DNA of 64,000 nt, taken from assembly GCF_964340395.1 (NCBI RefSeq), contig NC_135570.1, positions 9,417,822-9,481,821 of the forward strand. The letters run 5' to 3'. Position 1 is the first letter of the stretch. Every line of letters begins with the position of its first letter. The notes under the pieces were generated by a model. It ran no database searches. It had not been told where the DNA came from and saw nothing but the letters and a program-made list of their open reading frames with translations. This stretch comes from Glandiceps talaboti (taxonomy: Eukaryota > Hemichordata > Enteropneusta > Spengelidae). Both the position numbers and the translations under genes were made by a program. Of this stretch, positions 62,529-64,000 are shown in pieces.

Positions 62529-63004
62529 TATTATACAATTGTCTTGTGATGTACAACCGATATGAAAGGAAAATATATTTTAACCTTAACCCTTTCAAGG
62601 AATAGATCATACCATTGAGTGAATTCATTCTTGTTACAAACATATTTATGTCTTACAAGTCTATGTCTTGCATATTAAATGAATAGCAGACAAAAGCAAA
62701 TGTGACGTAGGTAATGATATTATGCATTAAATAAACCAGGACACAGTACTGCCAATAATTGTTATGATTGCAATCTCTCTCAAGGGGATATGAATGGATG
62801 GTCGACAATTATGACTTGTAATATTCAAGTGAAGTGGACCTAAAAATAAGCAAATAAAGGATAAATCATGCTTAATTGGCAATTTAAGCAGGACGAAATA
62901 TGGAGGCGCACATTCCATATAGATACGAATCACCATATAAATTTGGAGGATTGAACTCTATTATGAGTTGAGTCGTTTATCATGTTTGAAATTAAATGGA
63001 GTAA

Positions 63005-63795
63005 AGGTTTAAGGATAGTAGGCTAAGTGTGACGTAAAAGGGTAAGTGTCATTGCTTTTATATGGTAGCTGATCAGATACTGTCTTTGATAATAGTCGTG
63101 AAATCTAACGTGAATTGGTAAGTGCCACTGTGTTTCCATAGTAGCCTATCAGATAGAGTCGTTGGTAACAGTCATGAAGTGTGACGTAATATGGTAAGTA
63201 TCATCATTGTTACATGGTAGCCAATCAGATACGATACAGTCGTTGATAAGTCATGGAATCTGACCTTAAAGGGAAAGTGTCACCTTGTTTCCATAATAGC
63301 GTATCAGATACAGTCGTTGATAACAGTCATGAAATGTGACGTAAAAGGGTAAGTATCATCACTGTTACATGGTAGCCGATCAATGCAGTCGTTGATAACA
63401 GTCATGAAATATGACGTAAAAGGGCATGTCATTGTTGTTCCATAGTAGCAGATCTGATAGTCTTTGACAACAGTCATGAAATCTGAAGTAAAGATGTCAG
63501 TACCATCGCTGTTACATGTTAGCCTAGATCAGATACAGTCTGTTATGATATATGACGTAAAAATGGTAAGTACCATCGTTGTTACATGGTAGCAGATCAC
63601 ATAGTATTTGATATCAGTCATGAAATGTGACGTAAAAGGGTATGTTATCGCTGTTACATAATAGCCGATCGATACAGCATGAAATATGACGTAAAAGGGT
63701 ATCATCGTTGTTAAATGGTCGCCGATGATATAGAGTCGTTAACAGTCATGAAACGTGACATAAAGAGGCAAGTCTCATTGTCGTTAGTAAATGGT
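63005..63795. repeat. Degenerate ~60-78-bp tandem array, about eleven units
   Basis: The landmark GTCATGAAATGTGACGTAAA AGGGTAAGT recurs with variation near 63028, 63106, 63180, 63260, 63337, 63411, 63484, 63552, 63628, 63686 and 63755. Between landmarks lies CATGGTAGCCGATCAGATAC AGTCGTTGATAAC. Units shorten to the right by deletions. Confidence 0.9.
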
Positions 63796-64000
63796 AGTCA
63801 ATCAGAATGATAACGTTACCTTTATATAAAGTACTAACATAGTAGTATGACCTTAAGTAAATTATATTTTCCTGAATTCGAAGGCAGTAAATCATTGGTT
63901 GTCGGTTTATCGGTTTCCTCTGTGTTATTATTTATTGATGATAAAGGTCATGTGAGAGGTTATTTGAAATGTCTTGCTTTATGCGATGATATAGTGTACA

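Overview
The window is animal nuclear DNA: AT-rich and dominated by intergenic and intronic sequence. It has GT-AG introns, long microsatellites, minisatellites, SINE-like and MITE-like repeats, and no bacterial gene organisation. The two recognisable genes and the repeat style (compound CTGT/ATGT/GT arrays, foldback elements, tRNA-derived SINEs) fit a non-vertebrate, probably marine, metazoan. I cannot name the phylum from sequence alone.

Layout. Positions 1-3055 (+) hold the 3' four exons of COX18, the mitochondrial inner-membrane insertase of the Oxa1/YidC family. Its 5' end lies off the left edge. A poly(A) signal follows at 3181 and a tRNA-derived SINE sits directly behind it. Positions 11415-18273 (-) hold a complete-looking three-exon two-pore-domain potassium channel (K2P) of 736 residues. 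Its splice sites restore both selectivity filters exactly (TTIGYG across exons 1-2, STIGFG in exon 3). The two genes converge and are unrelated in function: respiratory-chain assembly and membrane-potential control. The 8 kb between them holds foldback elements, compound microsatellites, a 32-bp tandem repeat and several MITE-like repeats.

From about 18.3 kb to 64 kb I find no gene I can support. This stretch is repeat-rich intergenic sequence or possibly very long introns. It holds dispersed repeat families with several copies inside the window: a 245-bp terminal-inverted-repeat element with three copies, a family built on a ~190-bp unit with four copies (one carrying a nested SINE), and an inverted pair at 24.4-25.6 kb with a third copy at 5.8 kb. 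It also holds two probable non-LTR retrotransposon 3' ends, and tandem arrays of 22, 25, 42, ~75 and ~280 bp units. No transposase or reverse transcriptase reading frame survives, so every mobile element here is a fragment or non-autonomous.

No CRISPR array, operon, rRNA or true tRNA gene was seen. No clearly new multi-gene system was found. The most useful leads are the repeat families, whose copies can be aligned within this window, and the domain layout of the K2P channel.
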